NCBI RefSeq assembly: GCF_029227915.1 | Contig: NC_079877.1 | Location: 3,782,001 to 3,846,000, forward strand | Direction of reading: 5' to 3' | Length of the DNA stretch: 64,000 nt | DNA from: Hydractinia symbiolongicarpus | Lineage: Eukaryota; Cnidaria; Hydrozoa; Anthoathecata; Hydractiniidae | Shown: one piece after another, positions 44,387 to 59,300 of the stretch | Numbering within the stretch: position 1 is the stretch's first letter | Layout: every line of letters begins with the position of its first letter | Notes under the pieces: generated by a model | The model's input: the letters and a program-made list of their open reading frames with translations, nothing else | The model's database searches: none | What the model was told of the DNA's origin: nothing | Position numbers and translations under genes: made by a program

Positions 44387-47300
44387 TCACTTCTCACTTT
44401 TCTTCTGAAGTTGCCGTTTTCGTTTCTCTTGTAGTTTCTGAGAGAAAAAAATCAATACATCCAACGTAAAAAATCTTCACTTAACGCTTAGACTCTGAAC
44501 GCTTAAGATGCTTCGAACTTTTCTTTTTGTATATAACCTAAGTGTTCCTTAACGTGGCTTTCTACAAACTATGATATTCTAAAAAAAAATTTTATGCCTA
44601 AACTGGCTTGATGTTCACACATTTGAGGATTTTCGTACATCCACCAGTATTTTGGTAGGTAAAAAAGCACGTTCATGTGAAGTAAAATGACTATTACTAA
44701 GGAAATTCATAATCTTTTTAAAACCACCAAATTCAAAAGGTTGAAATTAACCTTTTTTAACTATACACTTTTTCAAAAAAGTTTAATTATAGGGAATTTC
44801 ATTTTTGAATAATACTTTGATTATTGTGGTCTATTGTTTATATTTTCTATTTACCGAAATGTGTGCGCATATGGATATGTTCTCAACGCAAAATCAAAAC
44901 ATTACATCGTACGACAAGTCGTCTATTAAAAGGAAAATTCGTTTTCCCTGCACATGGAAATTTTCTTTTTTGAAAATTAACTTCGTAAATTATTCGCATA
45001 CTTGAATAAATTAATAACTATGCTTTAAAATCATCCTTAAGCGACAAGAGATTCTTATTTACACCCCAGTTTAAAAATTGTGTTAAAACTCAAGCAAATT
45101 TAAATAATGTGTTCCATACCTCGTGAAATCGTTGGACTTTTTCTTTATTTCTTTTCATTGCTTCCTTTTTCTCTCGTTCAGCAGTTTGCTTCTGCACTTC
45201 TGGCAGTCGTTCATATAACCTGTTATCAAATTAAGCAATATAATTATTACAGGCTAAGATCTGTTTGAAACAAGTTATGTTAACCCAGTCCATGCTGCCT
45301 TGTAAAATCTCATTTCAGTTCCAGTAAACACTATTCGACAGGAAAAGTGACAAACTGTATGTCGATTGACGAAACTCATTGCGCTACCATATTAGTTGAT
45401 TACCACTATAACGCATCCAGTGAATAATTTTTTGCTCCACGGAAACGACGAAAACAATAGTTTCCCATAAACAAAAAAGTAAAAAAAATCTTTCTACAAC
45501 CAGGGAACTTTTTTGTGGGAACTTTTATTTTTTTATTTCATTTTGTTTATTATTTTATTTTGTACAAGTAATTTTTGGTACAATCAATTGGTTTGAATTT
45601 TCCCAGTTTCTCTCTGCTTAAATCTTTTTTTTTTCTAGGTTTTTTAAACTCTTTTTCACCCGACTATTTTTGATCAGTCCTTGATTCTGGTGTGTCCATC
45701 ATACTTGGTTTTATTATTTATGTATATATAATTATATTTTAACGTCTTTTTATAAAATTTAACTGGATACATATTTATAACAGCTTTTAGTTGACATGTA
45801 TATCCAGTATAGACGAAATAATTTGAAAAAACATTTTCCCGACAATATTTTTTTTCATTGTAATTGCTAGTTCGCAGGCAAGCCTGTAGCTCGCTAAAGA
45901 AAACTATTTCGCCGAAAAACACATTGTTTGCTATGCTTAAGACATGCGACTTAACTTATAATGAGAGCATCAACATCGTCAGGGTGTAAAATTGTTTTTA
46001 AGGATTTCGAGGTCTTTAGGTTTTTTGGTAACTTTCAAGAAGCCTTTTAATGATTTTTACTGCAACTTTTGCAATTGGAAAACAGCTAACACCAAAAGTT
46101 AACACAAGAAAGACCAAGAAAAAAAGTTGAGAAAAAAGTGCAAACACAACATCTCACTAGGAGGGAATGTTTATAACTAGACACAAATATTTTCGAAATA
46201 TTCATATTTAAGGTTTTTCTGCACAGAACAATAGATACTTCCAGATTTTCAACGTCACCTTGTCTTATTTCAAGGTTTTTAAAATCTGGCAGCATCCTTA
46301 TAAAAGAATAAACACCTCTTTAACGAAATGTGATAAAAATATACCTTTTGGTGCGATGCCGATCCTCGATTCGCTTTTCCTTTAGTTTTTCTGCAAAAAA
46401 GAGAAATAATTCATGCGATGTGCATGACAGTAAAACGATATCATTCGTGTCAGGATATAGTTTTCGCAGGAGTTTTTTTTTTTTTTTTGCGACAAGAAAG
46501 AAAACATTGAGACATATAAAGCCAAAAGAACTTATTTCTGAATTTTATTTCTGAGGGAGTCAAACAAGCTAGCTTAATTTCATCCTGGATTTGATTCAAG
46601 TCTTGAAAATTGAATACCTTTGTCAAGTTTGTCATCGGGCACAACTGCAGTGCTCTCTGTTTTGGGTACTGCATCTTCTTTACTGTCTACTTTCCTCTTT
46701 TCTTTCTTCTTCAAAAAATCTTTTTGTCTTTCAAACTGCTTGTCCTTTTCAGCAGCTCGTGTGTTCACTGACTCCAATCTTGCGGATGACTTCTTAATAA
46801 ACTGCTGCTTTCGCTTCGCAAATGCTTCTTGCAAGGATAAATCATCACGCTTAGAAGATCCTGCTATGTTATTATCCCTGTCACTACTATGTTCGTTGTG
46901 TTGACTAACATTTGACAAATCTGACGATGATGCTTTGGAGTAAGGAAGTAACGTTGACCAGTTGACACTATGTTCTGACATTGATGACAGCTCCAAGTCG
47001 GACAACAAACTGATATCAGTATGAATCTAAAGACAGTTCAGTTAGCGTGAAAAAATTAAACCGCTAATATAATTTGTTACTTACAGGAAACTTTTTTTTG
47101 TTTCTTAGCCTGTTTTTAATTTCGAACGTAAAATAATTTTAGACTGTTTTACACTTTGCGGATAGAAATCATTCCAGGGAGATCATTTCGTAAAAAAATG
47201 TGTGAACGTAAAAACTTAAGTGTTTGTTTACCTTTTGATGTCGCCATTTTGTTTCGGTCTCACACGGTTCCGTTTGTAGTGACAAAATTGTTTATTTTTT

Positions 47301-50300
47301 TCATCGAAAAGAAATTACTTGAGAGGTTCACTTTCGTGTGGACAGAGACCCGACATTTCACGGAATTTACGATTTTTATTTGCAATGTGTAAACATGGTC
47401 TTAAGTTTCTGCTGTGGCATAAAGTAGTGAATTAGCCTATACGAGTCAATCAGCTTCTACCTCGCCTCTCTCACGCTAAAAATATGGGGTCGCATTGAAT
47501 GAACTATCAGTTAAGGTGGCACATTTAAATTAAAAACTTCGGGAGAATTCAAAAAGAACAAGAAGAACAGTTCGGAACATCAATCTTCGTTTGGAAAAAT
47601 AAAAGTGCGGAAATATATTAGTTCAAAATAATCCTGCCATTGATGGTTTAGTGATAAATACATGGTCAAAAAAAACATCTATAAATTTATTCATCTGGCG
47701 CTTAAATGTAAACAAAAGTATGTCAAAATAGGTAATAAATCTTTTAAAACAGCCTCTCATTTTTAGTACTGTTTTTAGGATTCGCGACCAAGAATAAAGA
47801 TTTCAAAGTCCAGCTTGACCTAAGCGGGTAGGAAATACATTACACTGACCACTGACCCCAAATATAAAAAGGCCACGTGGCCGTGTAAATATTTTCAGTC
47901 TTTATTTCGGTCCATTATATACAGTCCCCCTTGGAAGGTATTAATAATACCTTGCAAGTGTTCATTCTTAATCAGCACAACAGGGTTAACAGTTTGAATC
48001 TATATTGAGCTAAATTTTGCTTAAAGAATACCGATACATGTGGGCTTCGCAACACAGCGAAAATAAACACAAATTAAATTCAAGCGAGACGTGAATCAAG
48101 AGTGATTTTCTCCACGTGAATAATGTCATTCGTGTCAACCGCGGTGATAATATCGCGTAATAAAAACTACGCGAAAAATCCGAATCTCGGCAACAACTTG
48201 TATGTAAGGACATTAAAAACATTCTTACCTTACTAAGATTCCCGCCTTCATCATTTTTATTCGATTCGTCTCTCAGTTTTAACTTCCCAACAGTAAACAA
48301 CTCACTTGACGCCGTGTCGCTTAAAGGACTTCTTGAAGATATCAATTCATTTATCAGATCTATCGTGCTTTTCTCAATCAACGAAGAAGTTGAAGATGGC
48401 GAAGTTGAGGTTTCAACCAGTTGCAACAGCTCTGTCAGTGTTTGGTCTGACTTTAATAAACTTTGCGTGCCACTAGACGTTTTAGAACCTTGCAAGTTAC
48501 CGGAACCTTGCGAAGTGAGCATGTTTCCGGACGACTGCATATTACTGGAAGCTTTCGAACTTTTCATGTTACTAGAAGTTGGCGAAATTTGCATGTTACC
48601 GAAAGCTTGGGATGTTGACATCTTACTGGAGGTTTGCGTGTTACCGGAAGCATGCGAAGTTTGCATGTCAATCAAAGCATGCAAACTGTTACTATGTGTC
48701 TTTGTACCTTGCATTCTTGAGTTTCTGGTCAGGTGGTTTACTTCAGTCAAAGACAGAGCTTCAGATGAAACATCTTTTTCTACATTCACATCATTTAGTT
48801 TAGCTCGTTGTCTCGTTTCTTCCTGTTCCTCATCACTGTCACTTCGGTTGCCTACGTATTCGACGTCTTGAGTAGACTCTACTGAAGCTTTCATGGGCTC
48901 TTCAGGTATCACAGCATTTCGAATCGAAGCTCTCACATCAGACAACGGTAAACCAAGAAAACTTTCTTGTGTTAAACTCATTAAAGAAAACTTTTCACTG
49001 CCTGACCCACTAAATTTTCTCAAGGAAAAATCGGGTAAGGTAATGTCTTCAAAATAAGACATTAAAAATTTATTTCCTTTCTCAGATTGGGCTTTGTTTT
49101 TGTCATAACCTCCACATGAATCCGATGATACGCTGTGTGGATTAGCTTCATTTGTGATGTGTGCACCATTGACTTCTTCCTCACCAAAAAAAGAATTTTC
49201 TTCTCCTGGTGATGCTGAAGTGGTCTGAAGCAAGTGCTGAGAAAGATCCAAAGTTTCGAGTTCTGTATGATTTTGCATTTCTGTAGGCTCGCCAAAACCT
49301 TTAAAGCTGACTTCACTTTGTGATGACGTTGATAGGTCATTTCTTAACTCAGTCACTACATTGAAGTAGCTGGTAGGATTTGTGTTTAGAATCTGTTCGC
49401 TTAAGTTTGAGGTAGAGGAGTAGCGGTTTTCTTCCTTTTGACGTGTATCATATTCAACCTCAGAATTATTTGAAGATTCCAAAAGATTCTGTTGCCTTAA
49501 ACTACTTTTAAAATCACTTTCAGCATGACTATTCGAATGTCTTGCACTGCGGTCGTTATTCTCGCCAGATTCGTTACTAATGATGACAGGTTGTCCAATT
49601 CGAACATCTCCAAATTCCGACGTTATGCTATGTGAAGATAGATCCACTGATTCAGATAACGAGCTCTGTTCTCTTGAGAAGGACTCTATCAAAGTTTGTT
49701 GCTCTTCCATGTGGACAAAAGGAAGTTTTTTTACTCGTTCTAAGAGCTCCCTGTATTTACCGCTACTTGCAATTGAATCTAAAGTTGACGAACTTGATAT
49801 TCCAAAGGGTTGCAGCAAGAATGGTTGACTGACGTTTTGAGTTTGGTTATCCTGTGCCAACTGGCGGACATGCGAGGTAGTGAACTCAGTCGTACTATTT
49901 TTGGATCTACTTTCTGTTGGCCTTGTATTATTATTAAGAGCGCTCGTGGGCGCAGACGTGCTGTTATTTGGTTCGCTTCTTTCGTTGTTTGCTCTATTAA
50001 GTTCTGATTCAATTGGCGCCTCATTATGAACACTGTTGGACAAAATACCGTTTAAACTAGAGCTGTATCGATCCAATGAATAGAAAGGAGAATTCGATTG
50101 GGTATTGATCAACGATAACGAGGTACTAGCAAAATGGTTAACTATAGGGCTTTTCTTGTTGGCTAGTTTTGCATGCCTTTCAGGTTTTGGTAGAAACAAT
50201 GGAGAATCGTCTGAGGATGGATACTGTTCAACTAGAGATGAACCTTGCATATCAACATCATCTGCTCTTTCTGTTTCCTTTGCAATGTGCACGTCGTTAG

Positions 50301-53300
50301 AGAAGGAGCGTTGTCGAGGAATACTCTGTGAATGTCTACTGACAGTGGCGTCAGTCATGCTCGCTTTTAGTTCTCGTAGGGGATAAAACTTTGTCACATC
50401 CTCGGAATTTACACCGTGGGTGAGAACATCTTCGGAAGGTACACCGTGGGTGAGAACATCTTCGAAATTTGCACCGTTTGTGAGAACATCTTCGGAAGCT
50501 ACGGCGTGGGTGTGAGCATCTTTAGAATTTATACCGTGGGTAAGAACATCTTTAGATTTTACACCGTGGGTGAGGACATTTTCAGAATTTGCACCGTGGG
50601 TTGGAACATCACGTTGAGAAAGAGCATCGCTTGTGAGACTTTCATGGGTTTGGTTTTCTGATTGGCTTGGAAAGCGCGCTATAGACAAACCCTCTTCGTC
50701 GTAATTAAACGAAGGAGTGCGTGTTTGTATGGGTAAACTGGAGCCAGAAAGTGATTGCACCTCCAATGTTGAGAGGCCTAAAACAGAAGGAAATTTACGT
50801 TGCTTTATTGTGTTTAAACAACGGTTACATTCAGGGTTTTTTCAGGATTTTTAGTGACTCAAGGTCTGTTAAAACAAAGTATACAAAATGACACTGACAA
50901 TATTAGGGAGGTAAGCACTTATAATTAAATTAACATTATTAATTAAAAAACAATATGGATTTTTTAAATAAATTTATTTATGGGAAATATTTTTTAAGGG
51001 AATTAATTTTCGGGGGAATTAATTTTCTAGTTCTCGCGAAAATTAATTCCTTTAAGGTATTATTTCTTAGCTTTTCACTTACCAGTCAATCGCTGTGGCG
51101 TGAGCTCTTCTACTTCGCGGATAGGGGATACTTGAGGATTGGCAGACACCCTAAATGGCCTAGCAGCGCCTTCCCCATAAAACGATGACACGTCCCAATG
51201 ATCTTTTAAATTTCTAACATGACTGGTACTCTCAGAGACATCTTCAGCGGGAGAATCGAATTGTCGTACCGGAGAGGCTTCATAACGAGGCAACTCATAC
51301 ATTTTCATACTGGAGGAATAGCTTGGTATAGACATTGAACTTGTAAAATCTGCTGCATCAGCGTTTTCATCTCGATCGATAAACATTCCAAACTGTTTGT
51401 TTTGGTGCTGTTTTCGTGAAGAAATGTCTTCATCAGAAGTCGTCTCATTTATACTAGTCTTTAGTTTTTTTAACTCCTCAAGAACAGTCCTTACACTAGG
51501 CAGTAAATAATCATTCGACTCGCTCGAGTAACTTATCTCTGTGAGATCCAAATCTGATAGATTAGGGATGTTTGTTTGCAGACGTTTGTGTGGAAACGAG
51601 GCTGGGAAAGCCAAACTAGCATTGTCAATTTCATTCTGATCATATTCGCGTCCAGCAGGTGGTTGGTTAGCCTCTATGCGATTTCTACTTAACTCAAGTT
51701 CCGATAACGTAGGTATGAATGGAGTAGAATCGGTGGTCAAAGGGTCAAGTCTGCGTAATGGATTTCTTCTTTTAGGGACATCCTGTTCTTTTAGACTTTC
51801 ATTGTCAAAGGGTAACAAACTTTTAGCATGCTTTTCACCCATACCAGCACGAGTTTCTAAAATGGTAACTTCAGTAGCATCAACATCCACGTCTCCAGGT
51901 TTTTCAGTAACAAACAACCCTTCCTCAGTATTACTTGAACTTGTACGAGACGTATTTGAGTGATGGGCTCGTCTCTGTTCAAGCATTTGTCGCTGCTTTT
52001 GTAGTTGTTTTCTGTGATTCTGTATACGCTCCAACGTAACTGGTGATCCCTTTGTCACAGAGGTGAATAAATTTGGATACTGCGCCATTAACTGCTTCTT
52101 TTTCTGTGCAATTTTTTCAACATCATATTTCTTTTTTTCTTTATCTTTTTTCAGTTGGAGAATTTTAACTTCTTGCTTTTCCCTAGCTAGCTCTTCAATC
52201 TGTTCAGTATTGTTTATGTAATTCTCAACGAGGGATGTTTGCGTCTCTGCGTTACACTCGTTTCCTCTCTCTGTTTGTGTTTCTTCTTCTCTGAAAGATT
52301 CAGGTAATACATTCTCATTCTTCTTACTTATTTCTGCAAACTGGATATCTCTTTCTTTTAGGGATTGCATGGAATGTGGAGAAACACTAACATGTTGTCG
52401 AAGAGGTGTTTGTTTTTCGCTGTTCAACTGCTGTTCTTCCAGTGACGTCGTGAAACGCGTGGTCGTTGAAGAGACAGGTGATTGCGAAGTATTGACAGAT
52501 TGAGATGACATATTTCCTTCCAAAGTACTGACATACGAGCTGGGTGTTCCACTGATGTTACTCACATGGGGCATAAACACATCAATTTGCTGCGAAGAAT
52601 CAAGCATGGTGTGCTTTGTTTGTAGAAAAGGCTCTTTATCAAGCGTCTTCATCAATTTCTTCTTCTGTAATTCCAACACATGTGATTGATGTTTTAGTAA
52701 GTGATGATTGTAGGCTATGTTACTTGCTGTTAAATCTGATACCTCCACACTGGGTGTAGTCTTATCTTCAGACTGAAGGTCAGTGTCTGTTGCAGAATCT
52801 ACAATGTAAAAGTTACAAACAGGTCAGTATACATTTTCTTGATGCAATCATTGACTTAACCTTTCCTGAATATCTCCCTTATTAGAATAAAAATTTATTT
52901 GTGGAGGTACATTGATAAATTATTAATAGAGCTTATGCTTCAGCTCTTTTTGCTACTGCAAGAAAATAAACAAATAATCAACACAAAAGTAGAACTATAA
53001 AAAAATTAAAGAAATTACCTGGTGTAACCGTGCGTGATGACGACATTTTCGTCTGAATACTACAAAACAACCAAAATCAGTTTCATATGAAAACAGTTAT
53101 TTACCATTTCAGAGAACTTTGCGTAAGCATTGATTAAATGATTCAACTAACCTTTCATACGCAGATTCAATGTTCATAGATTGTAAACTATCCACATTCA
53201 AGCTTGCTCGCAACCCACCTTAAAAAACAAAACACAAATAAATTCAAAGCTATCACATTACAACATTACACAGCATTTTTAACCTTTTTTTTCAGTTGTT

Positions 53301-56300
53301 TATTAAAAATTATAGAACCTTTAATTCATTCAAACTTTTCCCGTTTTCGATACATTTACATTAATTTTTTTTTAACATTTTATTTTGCTACATACATTAG
53401 CAACAAAAATTGTGATATTAATAATTTTGGACCTGCTAATGGCTATGCATTCAAACTTTATCAATGTAAAGGTAGCATAGACATTATAAATACTTAACAA
53501 ACAACCAAAAAAAACAAAGAATTAATGGCAAGGCGGTTCCAAATTGTTTGTTAAAAAACAATACAATAAAGATAGAAATTATAGATCATTAAAGTGCAAG
53601 TTTTTAATCATTGTTTGGCACGAAGCAAGCCCACCTACCTGGTGTTGTTTTTTCAAGCTGTTGACTTTTACGACTCTGCTGGTGCTGTTGTTTTATTCGT
53701 GTTCTTAATCTCTCCAATTTACTCTGATCTATTACAAAATGGAGATATCATTAAATTAAACAGAGTGGTAAGGCTAATTTTTCGTAAGGCGTAGCTTCCA
53801 TCATTTATTTAGGCATGCGCAGGCCGCGATCACTGTATCTTGGTAACTTTGGCCAGTTTTAACCAGTTTACAACCACGAGTTTATAGATGAACAGCTTTT
53901 TGGAGGACCAATGAAAGGAAGACACTGCCATCTTTAATGTTATAAAAATTAGGCGTATTGAGCGTCGGATTAAACGTTAATATGAACGACCATGAACGTT
54001 TCATTGGAGAGCAGTCATTAATTAGATGCAAAATAAGTTAAATCATGTCTTCACTAATTAGATAAAACCTTTAAGTCACCCTACCTTTTTGTAAATGAGC
54101 AGGATGGGAGGCCTCGCTACTTGAGATTTCATTTGTAGCATGTTTAGCTGTCTCAACTAGCGCCAATCCCTAAAAACCAACAATTGAATTCCTCTCCATT
54201 AATAAAAACAAAAATTAAAGGAAATAGTAGTATAAATGTGTGAATTGTACTCCTGATAAAGGTGAGTAAAGAATTCTCATTTTTAAATAATGATGTGAAT
54301 GATATGATGCAACCCCGAAACTACCTAATGTAAAACCTTTTTGTAAAATCAGAGCAAATTTGATAAATTTTCAGGCTGAAAGTATTCTCAGCACATTCTC
54401 ATGCATGTATATTTGTATAAAGTGATTGGCTATTTGTTAAAAGACATAGACAAAGATGTTGACATAGAAATTGAAGAAAGGGGACACGTTTATATCTATA
54501 TATCTGTTATTTTAGATAAGCAGTTCAGAAAAACAAAAAAGGTTTTAAAACAATAAGTCGTTTTATTTTCCTTTTTATGTAAAACCAGCATGGGGGTTAT
54601 TCTTAAGATATTCCTAATTTACAAATAAATTTGAGCCTTGTTTTCTTAAAGCATAAAGGTTGTAATAAAACTGTGAGGGAATTTTTAGACAATGTAACAT
54701 TCAGACAGTTCAGATAGATCCCTGTAAATGTTACAGACATTCACAGGGATGGAATGGGAACTTACACCTACCGATTCATTTGCAGTTGATGCTCCTAAAA
54801 AAAGAAAAAAAGAAAAAAAGAAGAATTATCATTCTTACATTTAAACCACAGGTAAGTTCATTATTTTAATTACTGGTTACCCAACAACCCAACAAGCTAA
54901 TATCATCTATAATTTATTTTCCATCATAGTTTCACGAGAACATTTCTGTCATAAAGGTAAACCCAAACGCTTACTCAAATTTATTTATCTACAAAACTAA
55001 CCTTCGACATTGGAGTTACCAAGCTCACTTATATTGTTGTAATATTTATCAAATGCATCTTCTAAAACATGAGCAGTATATAATTTTTTGAAACATTTTG
55101 TAAAAAGTACTTAAACTTATTTCATTGCAGTCAAATCAAATGAAGGTAACACTACATTAAAATTCCTCTTACTAAGATGATGAGTGTTCGAAACAGCAGT
55201 CTGGCTTAAAATACCAAACATTATTTTGTTGTAGACATTAGGAAGAACTAAATCACGCCTCCAACAAAAAAATTCCATTGTGCATTTTAATCGCATAACA
55301 TACCAGATTTAACATTATAAACCTTCTCAAAGGCTTGCTCAAGGCTGAACTGTTTCGACTTTCCATCTTCGATCCTTTGATATGGAGGTTGAAACACTTT
55401 TTTCTAAGCAATTTAAAGAAATATTATCACACTTCTACATTGCATTCCAGTTTCAACGTCCAAATCCTGTTTACTTCACAGATAATATTTGCAGATAATA
55501 TTTTTACCGGAATGTCAGCCACTATCTCACGTCTTCTATGTCTGTCTTTAAGTTCTAAATTTTCCAATTCTTCCATCAGAGATACTTTTTGCTAAAACGG
55601 AAAGGTGCTTTTACATTAAAAAAACACATTTCCCTCACACCTAAAAACATTAAATTTTTTAAAGTCTATGCACTAGAAACCAAAATTGTACAAAATGTAG
55701 AAAATGGACATGTACAAAATCGTTAGAACATACTAACCTGTTTTAGTATAACTTCTTTTCTTGCATGATCATGACGGAGTTCAGCATTCTCTTTTCGCTC
55801 TTCTATTTCTCTTGCTTGTTGCTTTGACAAAAACAAAATGAAAATAAGTATTGGATGGCATTAAAATATGTTACACATTCAAAGAATTCTTTTGCAGGGT
55901 TAAATGCAGGGAAACACATACAGAACCTGAATTGATTTTTTATTTAACACAACTTTGCTAACAACAATAATTTCTTTGTAAAGTAGTTTTGTCAGGAATG
56001 AAGATCCTATTCTCTTGATTTGCTGCCTGCATTATAAATTATTTCTAATTTTTGCAATTTCCATAGATTAAAAGAAAAACTTTTGCGTAAAATGAATAAA
56101 AAGTTAATTATTATTGTCGTCTGGTAGTACTCGGTACATTCGACATGTTTTGCCAAAATTTTTCTTATAAAACTTAAAAAAAAATTCTGACACTATATTT
56201 TTCGCGAAATTTGAGAGCATTAGTATCCGCAAAAACTATTGTGAAAGTAGTTTTCTGCGAAATTCGCAAACCTTTTTTTAGGTTTTTGATTTACACTAAT

Positions 56301-59300
56301 TACCACATAACAGACGTTGGAAAAAGTTATAAATTGAGAGAGAAAAATTGTAAAAAATCGTTTGCATATCAACAGATATTTTTTGCAGGAGCCATTTACC
56401 TCTTTGATAGACTGTGTTCTTTGTTCTTCATCATTCGCTGCAAGTCGCGCATCTATCTAAAAGTCAAATCTTTATGTGTAAAAAATACACCGCATTAGGT
56501 CAAATCCCATTGCTACTTTTACTTGAGTTGTTATCACAAAATGTACCTGGAACAAACACACACACACACACACAATAATACCTGTTCTTCTCCACATGCT
56601 TTCTCAACGACCATTGTTGGACCAGATTCTGAATCGAATGACGCCAGATGATGGTGTGTGTATGAAAATGATTCCAACATACCTTGTTTTGTAAACGAAC
56701 TGACAACTAAAAAAATACGTTAAAGGTATTTAAAGTAAAATAAAGAAAATAGCATTTCTTTCCATGCTGTTAAAGTAAAAACATATCTATCTAGTTGTGA
56801 GCTTCATTAGAAATAGAAAACATGGAAAATAAAAGTCTATAAATATTTTATTATATTGATACCATCATATTGATGTGCAAAATTAGACAAAAAAATCCTT
56901 AAAGATTTTACTGATTAGCTATCTCTTTCCTAACAATTGTAAAGTGAAAGAAACTTAAAACGCTATTACATAACAGGCTAGGCTAGTTAAAGCAGTGACT
57001 TATTAGAAATATTTTGGCTGAAAAATCTAACGTTTGTTGTCGACATGTTAATAATTAGTTTGCATTAATTATTACAACAACAAAAATGACGTGTTCAATT
57101 CTTGACAAATGTATGAAAGTAGAGTCTAAAGTTTCTCATAGGAAGAACACGTATAACCATATGATAACTTCTAATGTTCTTACCTTTTACTGGTTGGATG
57201 CTCTAAATAAATAGAAATATTAATTTAAAAAGAGCTAACTAAATGTCGAAAAGTGCTAAGCTACATAATTTTTTACACATGGAAAGGAAAATCAAGCATA
57301 GTCTTAATCAACAACATTATACAGAAGTGCTGTACTGAATTAATAAATAAAATGCCAGAATGTTAACTTCTAGAATTACAACTGTAGGAGTCACAGTCAA
57401 CATTATACACATTCTCTATCACTGTCGTGCAAAGTTCTCACACAACATTTGTCTATTACTCCCATATTCTATACTTTTTTCCATACACAAAACCTTTCAT
57501 AAAAAATACACTAAAAAAAATATTACCATGATTGGATCAGCAGGTTGTTTTGGTAGTGATACAATTTTTTGTTTCCTCTCTTCCTCCATTATACGAATTT
57601 GGTCCCTACATATGCGGCGAAAAAAAAGTTCAGTACATTATGTGAAATACGTAGCATCACATGATGTCTAAAAAAAATTATTTTATTTTTGTTGTAGACT
57701 ATAGTGGCATACAAGCCAATTTTCGACTCACTTCATTAAACATGTTAAAAACATTTAAAAATTTTTTTTAAAATATCAGGGGTAAATCTATATCTATCAA
57801 GTTAAAACATTAGCAAGGAATGGGAAGACAATTGTGTGAAAGGATTTGTATCTATACATTGGATTGGACAATCTAACAACATCGATTTTTTTTTTGAAAC
57901 ATAGCATTTTTTTGCTACAAGATACCTCATAACTCCATGGTGGAGGATTATATACAATCCTTCTCTCCTCTACTTAGAAGTTATTAAGCTCTAGATTAGA
58001 CTAAGGGTGAAACATTAAAAACACACGTCCAATGCTTTCTTCTCTTTTTTTTGGCAAACAATTTTTACACAGGAAGATATCTGACTTTCGAAATAATCAT
58101 TACACCTTTTAATAATTTATGTTATAATACCCATATACGTCTGTCATGCAAAATGGTACCGCAAGTAACGACATGCACCCAATGTGGTATAAAAAGGACA
58201 GGTGAACCAATAGATTTTTCCAGGTGCCACAGACTAGTCTTTCGTAATTTTAGTAGTATTTCGATATTTACAAAGTTTTGGCATTTCTCGATTTTCATTT
58301 GCAGGTATTAATTTTTATGAATGGTATCTTAAAAAACGAAATCTATAGTAGTACACAAAAAATAGTATCATTTAGGGTACCAATATTACATATAAAATAA
58401 GCGTTGTGTGACATACAACATGTGACAACAATTATCTCAAGATCTTAAGATGACACAAACCTTAACAACTGAAGTTTGTGTTGTTTTGCATTTTCTTCTT
58501 GTCGTTCACTCAATACCTAAAGAAAATCAACACATAGAATGACAACGCCTACAAAATATAATTTAAACATTATTACTTATGTAAAGTACAGTTGAAAAGA
58601 AAAAAACAGAAAAAGTAGACAATGTGATTCTACTGAGAGAAAAATAGCTCAACCTTGTTTATTGCATGTTTGTAACGTCTTGAGATGTTTCTCTTTAAAT
58701 TAGCTGATAGATTTTTTATTTCACCATAATTTTCCTGCAGAGAGTAAACATAATATATCACACAACAAAATTATATATATAGCTATGTGAAACGAGAGCA
58801 TTTTGAGCTTAGGAACATGTTGTGAAGGAAATAATGATTTATGTAATCGTATCGTTAGTGCTGGTGATTTTTGATTTTAGCAGGACACGCCTAAATAAAA
58901 TAGCTAAATTTTAAAATTGCTGCTGAAATACTACCGATGCTGTAGAAGTGTTGAATACATACAACAGCCTAAAAATCACAGAGTATTTTTCTGCTGACCA
59001 ACAACAAACAATTGACCTTGTCATGTACTTTATGTCCTTCCCCGATTTGTCTCAATCGTCTTTCTAGTTCACAAAGTAAGTGTTTTTCTTCTTCTTCTTT
59101 CTTCTCATCAAATTCTCCCTTTAAAAAAATGGTGAGATTAACATCTAATTTTTTTCACTGAAGCCAGTACATACTCATTATTCTTCTAAAAAAAGCTGTA
59201 ACTTAGAAAGATCAAATTTGTGCACAATGAAGATGCAAAATAAAACGTTGTAGCTTTGGTGAAACTTAAGTTTGTAAACAATACTTCAAATATCTTTTTA

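Noticed and set aside
46330-46904. Plus-strand frames within the 3' part of the CEP295-like gene
   Set aside because: Antisense to phase-consistent minus-strand exons with a recognised ALMS-type motif.
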